Notes under the pieces: model-generated
Told to the model about the DNA's origin: nothing
Seen by the model: only the letters and a program-made list of their open reading frames with translations
Database searches by the model: none
Part shown: one piece after another, positions 44,150-52,744 of the stretch
Layout: every line of letters starts with the position of its first letter
Numbering within the stretch: the first letter of the stretch is position 1
From: CAIOHW01 sp964432565
GTDB taxonomy: Bacteria > Bdellovibrionota > UBA1018
Length of the DNA stretch: 64,000 nt
Direction: 5' to 3'
Assembly (NCBI GenBank): GCA_964432565.1
Contig: CAYSOA010000005.1
Location: 32,922 to 96,921 of the forward strand
Translations under genes and position numbers: made by a program

Positions 44150-44701
44150 ATGGCGCTTCACCTCTGGCATGACCTCTCGTCCGGGCACGATCTCCCTTCC
44201 GAGGTGCAGGCGGTTGTCGAGATTCCGCAAGGGTCGCGCTCCAAGTTCGAGGTCGATAAAGAGTCGGGCCTGATCAAGCTTGATCGGCTGCTCTACGGGT
44301 CCATGCACTACCCGGTCAACTACGGCATCATCCCTCGCACTCTTGCCGAAGACGACGACCCCCTCGATATTCTGGTTCTGACCCAGGCCACGCTTTTTCC
44401 GGGCTGCCTGATTGATGCGCGAATCATCGGCGTGATGCACATGCTGGATCAGGGTGTTCCAGACGACAAGATCATCGCAGTGGCCACCAAGGATGTGACC
44501 GTGTCGCACATTCGCAAGATTCAGGATCTCCCGCTCAGTTATCGCCTCGAGATCGATCACTTCTTCGAGCGCTATTCGGAGCTCGAGGGCAAGGCCGTAG
44601 AGATCTCGGGCTTTGCCGGCGCAGAGAGCGCGCAGCAGATTTTGCTAGAATCCGTTCGCTCGTATCGCCGCAAGTTTGCCGCGAAGAAAGGAAAGAGATG
44701 A
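44150..44701 (+). CDS. ppa: Inorganic pyrophosphatase, soluble family I
   Basis: The protein has 183 residues. SRSKFEVDKESGLIKLDR, MHYPVNYGIIPRTLAEDDDP and LDILVL contain the Lys, Tyr and metal-binding Asp residues of family I enzymes. It hydrolyses pyrophosphate to phosphate in the cytoplasm. It shares a 4-nt ATGA overlap with the following YkgJ-family gene. Confidence 0.97.
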   Translation: MALHLWHDLSSGHDLPSEVQAVVEIPQGSRSKFEVDKESGLIKLDRLLYGSMHYPVNYGIIPRTLAEDDDPLDILVLTQATLFPGCLIDARIIGVMHMLDQGVPDDKIIAVATKDVTVSHIRKIQDLPLSYRLEIDHFFERYSELEGKAVEISGFAGAESAQQILLESVRSYRRKFAAKKGKR

Positions 44702-45123
44702 GTAAGAAGAAGTTCTACGCTGGAGGAATTCGCTTCGAATGCCAGGGAACCGGTCGGTGCTGCGTCTCTCGCGGCGGCTATGGGTTTGTCTATCTGACGC
44801 TCGAGGATCGTCGCCGGATGGCAAAGCAGCTCAAGCTGAGCACCCTGGCTTTCACTCGACGCCACTGCTCGAAAACCGACGGATATTTTCACCTCAAGGA
44901 CGTCGACGGGCCCTGCCGATTTCTCGAAGGCAAGGGCTGCTCGATCTATGAAGCCCGTCCGGCGCAGTGTCGAACCTGGCCGTTCTGGCCGGAGAACATG
45001 AACGCGCGCACCTGGAGTCGCGAAGTTCAGGCCTATTGCCCCGGCGTGGGCAAGGGGCGCCGCTACAGCGAGCAGGAGATCGAGCAGCTTCTCGCTCAGG
45101 ACCCGATTGCCAGCTCTTCTTGA
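44698..45123 (+). CDS. YkgJ-family cysteine-cluster (zinc/iron-chelating) protein
   Basis: The protein has 141 residues. Cysteines occur as FECQGTGRCCVSRGG, CRFLEGKGCSIYEARPAQC and AYCPG, the CxnCC...C...C pattern of the YkgJ/Fe-S-chelating family. A metal or FeS site is likely. The exact function of the family is not firmly known to me. Its 3' end overlaps a convergent small membrane-protein gene. Confidence 0.88.
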   Translation: MSKKKFYAGGIRFECQGTGRCCVSRGGYGFVYLTLEDRRRMAKQLKLSTLAFTRRHCSKTDGYFHLKDVDGPCRFLEGKGCSIYEARPAQCRTWPFWPENMNARTWSREVQAYCPGVGKGRRYSEQEIEQLLAQDPIASSS

Positions 45124-45359
45124 AACGAGACGTCCGGCTCCTGATAGGCACTCATTTCCATTTCGGCCAGGCTCAGCCACTCGTCGCCCTGCTCTTCCAG
45201 AGCTCGACGCCGCCTGAAATAGGCCAGGCTGCCGAGAATTCCGAGAGCGAGTGCTGCACCAGTCAGCAAGTAAGGTCGCGGATTACTTCGAACCTCGTCT
45301 GCAAAGCCAGCAAGCGTCTTTTGAATTGCCTTCGAACGGGATTTTTGAAAAATGGCCAT
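45096..45359 (-). CDS. Small single-pass membrane protein
   Basis: The protein has about 87 residues. It has a basic N-terminus (FQKSRSKAIQKTLAGF), one membrane helix (YLLTGAALALGILGSLAYF) and an acidic C-terminus rich in Glu. An earlier start at 45392 would add 11 residues. Convergent overlap of 28 nt with the YkgJ gene. No family recognised; moderate confidence that it is a real gene. Confidence 0.5.
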   Translation of the reverse strand: MAIFQKSRSKAIQKTLAGFADEVRSNPRPYLLTGAALALGILGSLAYFRRRRALEEQGDEWLSLAEMEMSAYQEPDVSFQEELAIGS

Positions 45360-45419
45360 GGTTCCCGCTGATGCACCGAAAGTGCCGCTCAAAGCGGGGG
45401 GCTATCGATCTCTCACCCC

Positions 45420-45806
45420 ATGAACGACACAACGAGCATTTATGAGCAAATGGGCGGCGAGCCCGGCATTCGAGCCCTCGTCACCGAGTTTTATTCGGTG
45501 ATGGATGGGGATGCGTCCGTGCACGTGATTCGACAGCTGCATCCTGAAGACCTTTCAGAGAGCCGAGAGAAGCTGATCGACTTCCTGTCGGGCTGGAGCG
45601 GAGGGCCGCCCCTTTACCACATGAAGCGTGGCAACCCGATGCTTCGGGCTCGCCACCTTCCGTTTGCGATCGGCACTCCCGAGGCAGCGCAGTGGATGTT
45701 TTGCATGGAGACGGCGCTTTCGAGAATGAACTGGAACTACGAGCTCTGCGAGGTACTCATGGGAGCCTTTCGGCGCATTGCCGCCCACATGAGAAACCAG
45801 CCCTGA
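45420..45806 (+). CDS. Group II truncated haemoglobin
   Basis: The protein has 128 residues. IYEQMGGEPGIRALVTEFY is the trHb start with TyrB10. LRARHLPF supplies the proximal His79, and AAQWMFCM supplies the TrpG8 (residue 92) typical of group II. It binds O2 or NO and probably serves in oxygen chemistry or NO detoxification. It is a single gene between two minus-strand genes. Confidence 0.95.
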   Translation: MNDTTSIYEQMGGEPGIRALVTEFYSVMDGDASVHVIRQLHPEDLSESREKLIDFLSGWSGGPPLYHMKRGNPMLRARHLPFAIGTPEAAQWMFCMETALSRMNWNYELCEVLMGAFRRIAAHMRNQP

Positions 45807-45819
45807 CGAAAACTCGCGC

Positions 45820-46497
45820 TCAGCGGGCGGAGCCGGCTTTGCCGCTAAGTCGTGCCTGCCGGACCTCGGACGAAGAACTGGAGGCCGACTCGCGCTTGTT
45901 GTTCGATCCCGCGATCCGACTGTCATTTGAAGATGCAACAGCCAGTCTCACGGGGCGGTCCAGGCCAACCCCGTTGGCGGGACGGGTGATCGTGAAGTGG
46001 TGGGCCAGAATGCCAGAGGCCTCGCTCACGCTCAGGTTGCCGCAGTCGATGGCAACACTGTGTGAGGCATCATCAGAATAACTGAAGAGGGTTTGATCCA
46101 TCCTGCTACCCGTGATTCCACCCGAACGGACCACGGTGCCGGGAAGCAACGTCGTGCCCGAGAGAATCTTCGAACGACTGCGTTCGGGCAGTACCTGCTG
46201 GACGCGTCCGTTTGAGTTGAGGGCGGACCGCGCATTGACTCCTCGGGCGAGGCGGTCATAACCGGTTTCCGCTTTGAGCTCACGAAGCGAGATCTTGCAG
46301 GACTTTGATTTTCTCGACTCATGCACCTTTCCGTCGGCCGTGAGGTAGGCTTCGCCTGAAGCGAGGTGCAGAGGCCTCTTGAGCGTCGCCGCGAACCACG
46401 AGGATTCGGCAAGGGCCTGACTCAGCGGGGCTGCCGAGGCAGCAAGGGCAAGAACAAGAGAAAGGCTCGTGCGATTCAGGCTGTTGAGGTTCTTCAT
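45820..46497 (-). CDS. Secreted protein of unknown function
   Basis: The protein has 225 residues. A signal peptide (LSLVLALAASAAPLSQALA) precedes a beta-rich body with two Cys (SKSCKIS and AIDCGNL). The C-terminal 40 residues are Ser/Asn/Arg-rich and look disordered. No family recognised. Convergent with the haemoglobin gene. Confidence 0.6.
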   Translation of the reverse strand: MKNLNSLNRTSLSLVLALAASAAPLSQALAESSWFAATLKRPLHLASGEAYLTADGKVHESRKSKSCKISLRELKAETGYDRLARGVNARSALNSNGRVQQVLPERSRSKILSGTTLLPGTVVRSGGITGSRMDQTLFSYSDDASHSVAIDCGNLSVSEASGILAHHFTITRPANGVGLDRPVRLAVASSNDSRIAGSNNKRESASSSSSEVRQARLSGKAGSAR

Positions 46498-46674
46498 GAA
46501 TGTTTCGAACTGCAGGGCCTATGCCCACTGCCAAAAGGCGTCGAATACCCATCGGCAAGGCTGCGGAAAGGACCTGGGATAACCGCCTCTGTCCAAAGTT
46601 TCGACACCTGATCAGAAGATCAGCAACTTTAGCTCGTGCCCGTCGGGCCAGCCTCGGGGTAGACTTCAGCTCAT

Positions 46675-47172
46675 ATGGCTGAGGAACTTTGTACTTCTTG
46701 TCGCCGTCCGCGGGCCACCCAGCAGTGTGAGGCCTGCAGTGACTGGTGCTGCCGATCGTGCCTGCACCATCTCGACTCTGGGACCTTTTCGTTTCGCTCG
46801 GATCTTCCTTCCGAGCTTCGCCATACGCGCTACTGTCAGGCCTGCCACCAGCAGCATGTCGAGCCGGCACTTGAGGAGTACGAGCAGTGGATGGAGCAGG
46901 CTCGCGAGGCCTACATCTTCTTCACGACACAGAAGAATCCTCCCCCAGTCGTTTCGAAGTCAAAGGAGCGACTGCAGGTCTCCGAGTGTATTGATCGCGA
47001 TGAGACGATTCTCAGGCTGGCGTTTCAGGCCGTGCGACTGGGGTTCAACGCCGTGCTCGAAACCCATGTCGTCGCTGAAAAGGTTCGCAACGCCGGCTAT
47101 CAAAAGAGCGCCTGGCGCGGCACCGGAGTGCCGGCGATGGTGGATGCCGACAAGCTCGAGCGCCGGCGGTGA
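46675..47172 (+). CDS. Zinc-binding (B-box-like) small protein
   Basis: The protein has 165 residues. Residues 6-59 contain Cys pairs CTSCRRPRATQQCEAC, CCRSC and YCQACHQQH, a B-box or zinc-ribbon arrangement. The C-terminal 60 residues (ECIDRDETILRLAFQAVRLG) form a separate alpha/beta unit resembling a YbjQ-like fold, but that match is uncertain. It is the first gene of a three-gene set with a DUF4286-like protein and a WYL regulator. Function unknown. Confidence 0.7.
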   Translation: MAEELCTSCRRPRATQQCEACSDWCCRSCLHHLDSGTFSFRSDLPSELRHTRYCQACHQQHVEPALEEYEQWMEQAREAYIFFTTQKNPPPVVSKSKERLQVSECIDRDETILRLAFQAVRLGFNAVLETHVVAEKVRNAGYQKSAWRGTGVPAMVDADKLERRR

Positions 47173-47495
47173 TGCCGATGCTGATTTACGAAGTGAATCT
47201 TGCGGTGGATGACGAAGTGGCCGGGGACTACGCCGAGTTTCTTCGCCGGCACATTCCCGAAGTGATTGGTGCTGGCGGCTTCGAGAGGGCCCACTGGTGG
47301 AAGCGCGACCTTCGTGACGAGGGAATCGCCGTCAGCACGGGCCAGACCCACTGGACCATTCACTACGAGGTTCGCAATCGCGAGATTCTTGAAAAGTACT
47401 TGTCGGGCCCGGCCGCGGCGATGCGCGCCGACGCGATCGTGCGCTTCGGGGGGCGATTTTCGGCGACGAGAAGGGTGTTGGAGCCCGTTCGATGA
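47172..47495 (+). CDS. DUF4286-family protein
   Basis: The protein has 107 residues. LIYEVNLAVDDEVAGDYAEF and FLRRHIPEV followed by TGQTHWTIHYEVRNREIL match the short alpha/beta DUF4286 family, whose role is unknown. The ATG at 47172 shares one base with the previous stop; a GTG at 47169 is also in frame. It overlaps the WYL regulator start. Confidence 0.75.
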   Translation: MPMLIYEVNLAVDDEVAGDYAEFLRRHIPEVIGAGGFERAHWWKRDLRDEGIAVSTGQTHWTIHYEVRNREILEKYLSGPAAAMRADAIVRFGGRFSATRRVLEPVR

Positions 47496-48496
47496 GGAAC
47501 GTCCAGGTTTCGCGAATCTATAAAATTCTGACCCTGCTCGAGAGTACGCGCGTCGGCATGACGGTGAAGGAGCTTCATCAGCGCATTCAGGAGCATGACG
47601 AGGTGACCGAACGCACGGTTCGTCGCGATATTGAGGCGCTCGAGGCTGCCGGCTTTCCGGTCGAGCGGGTGCCCGACCGGGAGGACAGCCAGGCGGGAGA
47701 TCGTTTTCGCATCGAGGCCTCGGTGAAGGTGGCCAAGCATCTCACCCTTTCGGCACGCGAGCTTTTTGCGCTCTACATGGCCCGAGGCATGCTGACGCCG
47801 CTCAAGGAGAGTGCTCTGTTCGTTGACCTCGAGCGCGTCTTTCAGCAGATCGACGCCCTGATTCCCAAGAGCGGCCGCGAGCACATCGACGAGCTTTCCG
47901 CTGAGCTGGGCTTCGAGCCGGGCCCGCGCTGGGGCCTGGGCGTCACGCCGGATATTCTTGATACGATTCTTGCCGCCTGCGCGAATGCGCAGGTGCTGAG
48001 GCTCGAGTACCAGTCCCCCAACAAGTCCGAAAGGCGCTGGCGCAGGCTGGGGCCGCACTTTCTTTATTTTTCGAAGGGGGCCATCTACCTCGTGGCCGAG
48101 GACCTCGAAGAGAACAAGCTCAAAACGTTCAGTGTGGCTCGCGCCTCGGGGGCCGAGATGAGCGACGAGGCCTATGATCGGCCGCAGACGAATCCGGATG
48201 AGTACTTTCGCGGCAGCTTCGGCGTCTACAAGGCCGACCGGGCCGTGCCGATCGAACTCAAACTCAAGAAAGAAGTGGTAGCCTACGCCACCGAGCGCCG
48301 CTGGCACGAGTCGCAGCGCGTGGTTCGTCATGCCGATGGCTCGGCGACGCTTCACCTCGAGGTGGGCATCACGCCCGATCTCGTGCAGTTTGTCCTGGGG
48401 TTTGGCGATGCTGTCGAGGTGAGAACCCCTGACGAGCTTCGCCAGAAGGTACTCGAGGCCGCCCTTCGGGTCGCGAGCCTGTACTCGGCGGAGTGA
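47492..48496 (+). CDS. WYL-domain transcriptional regulator
   Basis: The protein has 334 residues. The N-terminus is a helix-turn-helix (MTVKELHQRIQ then VTERTVRRDIEALEAAGFPV). The middle and C-terminal part form a WYL domain (QVLRLEYQSPNKSERRWRRL, then LGPHFLYFSKGAIYLVAEDL). WYL proteins are ligand- or nucleic-acid-responsive regulators in DNA damage and defence. The two genes before it overlap and may be its targets or partners. Confidence 0.9.
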   Translation: MRNVQVSRIYKILTLLESTRVGMTVKELHQRIQEHDEVTERTVRRDIEALEAAGFPVERVPDREDSQAGDRFRIEASVKVAKHLTLSARELFALYMARGMLTPLKESALFVDLERVFQQIDALIPKSGREHIDELSAELGFEPGPRWGLGVTPDILDTILAACANAQVLRLEYQSPNKSERRWRRLGPHFLYFSKGAIYLVAEDLEENKLKTFSVARASGAEMSDEAYDRPQTNPDEYFRGSFGVYKADRAVPIELKLKKEVVAYATERRWHESQRVVRHADGSATLHLEVGITPDLVQFVLGFGDAVEVRTPDELRQKVLEAALRVASLYSAE

Positions 48497-48514
48497 CTCC
48501 GGTCGTCAAGGGCT

Positions 48515-48997
48515 TCAGCCTGAGAGTTTCTCTAGCGTGGTAGCAACATGGCCGTGCCCATGGCTTCGGGCCAAATCAGCCGGCGTAACTCCGGTGGAGA
48601 GGCGCGCTCGCGGGTCGCCCCCTTTTTTCAAGAGCCAGATCACAGCCTCGAGAGCTCCCGCTTGAGCAGCGTGGTGAAGGGGGGTTCCTCTGAGTTCGTC
48701 CTGTGCGGGCTCGTGGATTGCTAGCCCCAGTCCTTCCAAGGCGTTCATCATCGAGACGCGGTTCCAGAAGGCTGCAGCGTGAACGGCCGTTCGTCCCAGG
48801 CGGTCCCGAGCAAACGGGTTGGCACCCCCCTCGATCAGCGAGTTCATGATGGGCTGATGCCCTGCCTCAATTGCGAAAAACAGCGCTTCGGTAGCCTCGC
48901 GAGTCTGGAGTTCGGGCGTAACACCCTCTTTGAGGGCTTGCCGTACCTTACTGACGTCACCTAGAAAAATAGCCCAGAAGAATTCGTTTTGAGTCAT
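48515..48997 (-). CDS. Ankyrin-repeat protein
   Basis: The protein has 160 residues made of about four ankyrin repeats: EALFFAIEAGHQPIMNSLIE, GRTAVHAAAFWNRVSMMNAL, GTPLHHAAQAGALEAVIWLL and GVTPADLARSHGHGHVATTL. It has no signal peptide, so a cytoplasmic protein-binding role is likely. The ATG at 48997 has AGGAG upstream; a longer frame from 49039 is not needed. Confidence 0.88.
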   Translation of the reverse strand: MTQNEFFWAIFLGDVSKVRQALKEGVTPELQTREATEALFFAIEAGHQPIMNSLIEGGANPFARDRLGRTAVHAAAFWNRVSMMNALEGLGLAIHEPAQDELRGTPLHHAAQAGALEAVIWLLKKGGDPRARLSTGVTPADLARSHGHGHVATTLEKLSG

Positions 48998-49096
48998 CAC
49001 TGCTACTCCTGAAGCAACAATGACCGGCATCTCGGACACGTGAGGACGGCAGAAAGTAGTGCTGTGACCTCACGTGTCAGCCCCCAGGAGGACGCT

Positions 49097-49285
49097 GTGA
49101 GTATGAAGCTTACTTTGGCTCGAATGACCGTCCTGGTACTCGTCGCCCTGGCTGGAGTTCCGGCGTGCGGCCCGGCCCGCTCCTCCACGGGAGTGCAGGT
49201 GGAGATCGTCACCGCACCAGATGGCACCCGTTGCTACGCCTTCGTTCAGGAGGGCGAGGTTCGGGGTGGGAGCTGTGAACGGTAG
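49097..49285 (+). CDS. Small lipoprotein
   Basis: The protein has 62 residues. GTG start five bases after AGGAGG (49086-49091); ATG at 49103 is the alternative. A lipobox VPAC follows a hydrophobic stretch (TVLVLVALAGVPACG). The mature 38 residues contain two further Cys. No family recognised. Confidence 0.65.
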   Translation: MSMKLTLARMTVLVLVALAGVPACGPARSSTGVQVEIVTAPDGTRCYAFVQEGEVRGGSCER

Positions 49286-49361
49286 GGCTGCGATTTCAGC
49301 GGGCTGCTCTTGATCCGTTTTTCCAAGACGAAGCGCACCGGTTTCGATACTTTCTGAAGTC

Positions 49362-50642
49362 ATGCTCGTCTACGGAATCGACTTCGGCACCTCCAATTCG
49401 ATCGTCGGCGCGGCTGATGAAAACGGGCTTCGTGGTTTTGTTCCGCTCGATCCGGGAGCCCCGGACCCGTCAATTCTGAGGTCGCTGCTCTATTTTCCGA
49501 ACTCCAAGCAGGTCTTCTTCGGAACCGAAGCGATAGCCGAATTCACCAACCATGACCTGACGGGTCGTTTCATTCGGTCGATCAAGAAACAGCTGCCCAG
49601 CCGCAGTTTCGTGGGCACGTATATCGAAAACCGTCCGATGAATCTTGAAGTGTTGATTGGAACCTTTCTTGGCGAACTACGAAGGCGCGCCAATGCGCAT
49701 TTCAAACAGGACGTGAAGCACGTTGTTCTTGGTCGCCCGGCCCGCTTCGCCGAGGACGACGCCGATGATCTTTACGCACAGGGACGCCTCGAGCAGGCCG
49801 CGCGCCTTGCGGGCTTCACCCACATTGAGTTTCTGGCCGAGCCCGTGGCTGCTTCGATGGGGTACGAGTCTGAGCCAGGCACACGCGCCAAGAGCCCGGT
49901 CATCCTGACCGTCGACTATGGCGGTGGAACTTCAGACTTCACTGTTTACCAGCTTCGCGGAGAGACGTTCGAGCCCTCGGACGTCTTGGCCATGGGGGGC
50001 GTCTCGATCGCTGGCGATGCCCTCGATGCCGCACTCATGCGCAAGCGCATCTCGCTGCATTTCGGAACGGGTGTGAAGTACCAGGTGCCGTTTGGGGACA
50101 ACACGCTGACCATGCCCAAGAACCTCATGGAGCGAATCTGTCATCCGGGAGAGATCTCGCTGCTGCGCAAGCAGGACACGATGGAGTTCTTGCGCAATGT
50201 TCAGCAGTGGTCTCTTGGGGCGGAGGACCGCGCGAAGATGGATCGGCTCTTTACACTGCTCGAGGATCAGTTGGGATTCTCCGTTTTTGAGCAAATCGAA
50301 AGAACCAAGCGCGCGCTGTCGATCTCAACTCATGCGCCGTTTCGGTTCTCTTATCCTGGGGTGGAGATACACGAAGACCTCACGCGGCAGGAGTTTGAGG
50401 ATTACGCTGGCGACGCTCTCCAAAAGCTTGACCGCGAGCTCGAGGAGACCCTCAAGCGCTCGGGGCTCGAAGCAGCTGCCATCGACCAGGTTCTCTGCAC
50501 CGGTGGTACTGCCAAGGTTCCCTGGATTCGAAACTCGCTCATCCGGCGTTTTGGTGCGGCGAAGCTGATGGATCTCGACCCCTTTCGGGGCGTCGCCCTC
50601 GGCTTGAGCCAGCGCGCGCATCAAGTGGCGCAGGGACTATAA
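49362..50642 (+). CDS. Hsp70-family chaperone-like ATPase (YegD-like)
   Basis: The protein has 426 residues. Phosphate-binding motif YGIDFGTSNSIVG, the second motif VDYGGGTSDFTVYQL and an adenosine motif LCTGGTAKVPWI are those of Hsp70-type ATPases. EFLAEPVAASMGYE is typical of the YegD branch. The substrate-binding domain of DnaK is missing. Convergent with rlmF with a 6-nt overlap. Confidence 0.92.
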   Translation: MLVYGIDFGTSNSIVGAADENGLRGFVPLDPGAPDPSILRSLLYFPNSKQVFFGTEAIAEFTNHDLTGRFIRSIKKQLPSRSFVGTYIENRPMNLEVLIGTFLGELRRRANAHFKQDVKHVVLGRPARFAEDDADDLYAQGRLEQAARLAGFTHIEFLAEPVAASMGYESEPGTRAKSPVILTVDYGGGTSDFTVYQLRGETFEPSDVLAMGGVSIAGDALDAALMRKRISLHFGTGVKYQVPFGDNTLTMPKNLMERICHPGEISLLRKQDTMEFLRNVQQWSLGAEDRAKMDRLFTLLEDQLGFSVFEQIERTKRALSISTHAPFRFSYPGVEIHEDLTRQEFEDYAGDALQKLDRELEETLKRSGLEAAAIDQVLCTGGTAKVPWIRNSLIRRFGAAKLMDLDPFRGVALGLSQRAHQVAQGL

Positions 50643-51572
50643 TCCGCTTCTGAAGCGTCGGGCACACCAGGCCTTCTGGTGCTGAAGATCGCAGAAGCTC
50701 CAGGCCACAAAACGACTCGTTTTCTGGCCTTGTTCCATTTTGATGGTCCGTTGTTCGACAACACGCGCGCGCTTCAGGGCCTGGTAGACGAGGGGCAGGT
50801 TCGCCTCCTTCGAGATCAAGATCGAGAACCAGAACACCTCACGTGCGAGCGGGATGCTCTCCTGAATCATGCGTTCGGCGAAGGCCACCTCGCCGCCGGG
50901 ACACCAGAGTTCAAAGGCGCTACCGCCGAAGTTTGGTGCCGTCCTGGGGTCATGCCCGAGGTTGCGCCACTTCTTGCGGCTGGCCTCTTCCGCCTCTTCA
51001 GCGGACGAGTGAAAGGGAGGGTTGCACACGACCACGTCGATCTGTTCTCCCGGGCGAAGGAGTCCTTTGAGGATGGCGCGGCGTGAGGGCTGCTGGCGGA
51101 GCTCGATTCCCGTACGGAAGCTCGGGTTCTTGAGCAGGATCTGTTCAGAGGACTGGAGCGCCTCTGGGTCGATGTCCGAGGCCAGAAAGCTCCAGCCGTA
51201 CTCGGCACGGCCGATCAGCGGATAAATGCAGCTGGCGCCGACGCCAATATCGAGCGCCCGAACGTGGTCGCCGCGAGGAATGACCCCGCCATGGAGTGAG
51301 GCGAGAAGATCGGCAAGATGGTGGATGGTGTCGGCGCGCCCGGGGATGGGAGGGCAGAGAAAGCCCTGCGGAATGTCCCACCCGCGAATGCCGTAATACG
51401 AGGCCAGCAGCGCTCGGTTCAGCGCCTTCACGGCTTCGGGCCGTGAGAAGTCGATCGACTGATCGCCTCTCGGGGTGGTGGTCAGCCACTGAGTGAGTGC
51501 GGGATCAGCTTCGACCAGCTTGGCGATATCATAACGACCCTGATGGCGATTTCTCGGATGGAAGGGGGGCAT
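50637..51572 (-). CDS. rlmF: 23S rRNA (adenine1618-N6)-methyltransferase
   Basis: The protein has 311 residues. PFHPRNRHQGRYDIAKLV at the start and DIGVGASCIYPLIG as the SAM-binding loop fit RlmF. VVCNPPFHSS is the NPPF catalytic motif. It methylates the ribosomal RNA base in the cytoplasm. Adjacent to trmO on the same strand, 91 nt apart. Confidence 0.95.
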   Translation of the reverse strand: MPPFHPRNRHQGRYDIAKLVEADPALTQWLTTTPRGDQSIDFSRPEAVKALNRALLASYYGIRGWDIPQGFLCPPIPGRADTIHHLADLLASLHGGVIPRGDHVRALDIGVGASCIYPLIGRAEYGWSFLASDIDPEALQSSEQILLKNPSFRTGIELRQQPSRRAILKGLLRPGEQIDVVVCNPPFHSSAEEAEEASRKKWRNLGHDPRTAPNFGGSAFELWCPGGEVAFAERMIQESIPLAREVFWFSILISKEANLPLVYQALKRARVVEQRTIKMEQGQKTSRFVAWSFCDLQHQKAWCARRFRSGL

Positions 51573-51663
51573 ATGGAGATCATACCGTGCTCGGTGAGGG
51601 TTGGTGGAAAAGTTAGGAATCCACCATCAACGCAGTGACGAGAATTCCACCGTCGAGGATCTG

Positions 51664-52383
51664 TCATTTCACCTCGATATCCTGAATCCGAAGGCCGAAA
51701 GCGAGTCGCTCGCTCTCGGGCTTGCCGATCGGCATCGCACGCCGCTGCGAGGTCGGTCGCGGATCCCACTCGAGGGTCTGTGTGATGAGCCGTTGCCAGT
51801 CCGCAGCAGATCGAAACTCGTCGACAGTGTCGCCTTGCCGGGCAGGGCGATGCTGCTCCAGCTCTGCCAGGAAGGCTCGCGCTGCGTCTGAAAAGGTGAC
51901 GACGTACTTCGGAATCTCTCCCTCCGCCCAGCCGGCAGTCGCATCCGAAATGATGTCGGCGTACGGAAGATAGGGTTTGATGTCCAGGATGGGAGTGCCA
52001 TCGAGAAGGTCCACGCCACTCAAACGGATTTCAATGCCTCCCTCGGCATCCAGATCGATGCGATCGAGCTTCACGGCGGAAATACCGATCGGATTGGGTC
52101 GATGAGGCGACCTCGAGGCGAAGACCCCCACCCGGCGCGGAGCATCCACGCGAGGGGGGCGAATGGTCGGACGCCAGTCGTTTTCGGCCACTCGATCAAA
52201 CACGAAGATCAGCCAGACGTGCGAGAACTCATCGAGGTGATTCAAGGCCACTCGAAACGAAGGGTCCGGGCGGAGCTTCAACACCCCGCGAGCCTCGCTC
52301 ATCATCATTGACTGCCGCGGAACCCCGAACTTTTCACGAAAGGGGGTATGAAGGATTCCGATGGCGCGATGATGAAACTCCAT
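51664..52383 (-). CDS. trmO: tRNA (t6A37-N6)-methyltransferase TrmO
   Basis: The protein has 239 residues. IGILHTPFREKFGVPRQ, EFSHVWLIFVFD, SPHRPNPIGISAVKL and DGTPILDIKPYLPYAD are the signature blocks of TrmO (YaeB/TsaA-like). It methylates threonylcarbamoyladenosine 37 in certain tRNAs. The ATG at 52383 is preferred over a TTG at 52392. The 50 nt upstream then enter the island border. Confidence 0.93.
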   Translation of the reverse strand: MEFHHRAIGILHTPFREKFGVPRQSMMMSEARGVLKLRPDPSFRVALNHLDEFSHVWLIFVFDRVAENDWRPTIRPPRVDAPRRVGVFASRSPHRPNPIGISAVKLDRIDLDAEGGIEIRLSGVDLLDGTPILDIKPYLPYADIISDATAGWAEGEIPKYVVTFSDAARAFLAELEQHRPARQGDTVDEFRSAADWQRLITQTLEWDPRPTSQRRAMPIGKPESERLAFGLRIQDIEVK

Positions 52384-52433
52384 GGGTTGCAACGTAGGTC
52401 AGCCGGCGCGGTCTTTCAATTTCCTCGCGCATG

Positions 52434-52617
52434 GTCGGGGTAACTGGATTTACTCGGGCCATCTGGCCCTCGCCCTTCGGGCACGCTTCGCGTGTTGTAT
52501 TGAACCAGCGACCTCTTCGTCCCGAAAACGAATTTCCAGAATAACCTAAGCACCGAGAACAATTCGCGAAAAGCTGATTTTGACCCCTCTTATCCGCGGA
52601 ATCTGAGGCAGTTTCAG
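52434..52617 (-). repeat. Broken tRNA-Pro 3' half plus ~100-bp flank (copy 1)
   Basis: TGGTCGGGGTAACTGGATT (52434-52452 region) equals the 3' end of the tRNA-Pro at 63949. After a 50-nt insert, GAACCAGCGACCTCTTCGTC continues the same tRNA to the anticodon arm (to about 52525). The next 90 nt, through GTTTCAG at 52617, match copy 2 at 61746-61851 with few changes. The fixed junction at the anticodon arm resembles an integrase attachment core. Confidence 0.75.
52456..52494. repeat. Three tandem mini-hairpins inserted in the tRNA T-loop copy
   Basis: GGGCC-ATCT-GGCCC (52456-52469), GCCC-TTC-GGGC (52472-52482) and CACGC-TTC-GCGTG (52482-52494) follow each other with almost no spacer. They lie exactly within the T-loop of the broken tRNA-Pro (52451-52500 insert). 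On the tRNA strand the last two have GAA triloops, including the very stable GCGAAGC type. Confidence 0.7.
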
Positions 52618-52680
52618 GAGGAAGTCATGAGCCAGATCGTACAAAGTGGGTGCCAATTATAACGTGGGTCTGCCCATGTT

Positions 52681-52713
52681 TTATTGCGAATCATAAATCA
52701 TGATTTGTAATAA
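52681..52713. promoter_or_regulatory. Palindrome P1, solo copy at left border
   Basis: Left arm TTATTGCGAATCAT, spacer AAATC and right arm ATGATTTGTAATAA form a 14-bp inverted repeat (two G-T-type differences). It is the same 33-bp element as at 61570, in the same orientation. Here it lies after the 3' end of a gene and not before a start, so it may be the remnant operator of a lost gene pair. A 12-codon frame with perfect AGGAGG, 52627-52662, lies just left of it. Confidence 0.6.
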
Positions 52714-52744
52714 CTGGGTCGCCAACCACCTCATGAGTTGAGCC

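Noticed and set aside
52681..52713. Rho-independent terminator of AbiE module 1
   Set aside because: The stem is AT-rich with no T-tract in the minus direction, and the same element lies upstream of other modules.
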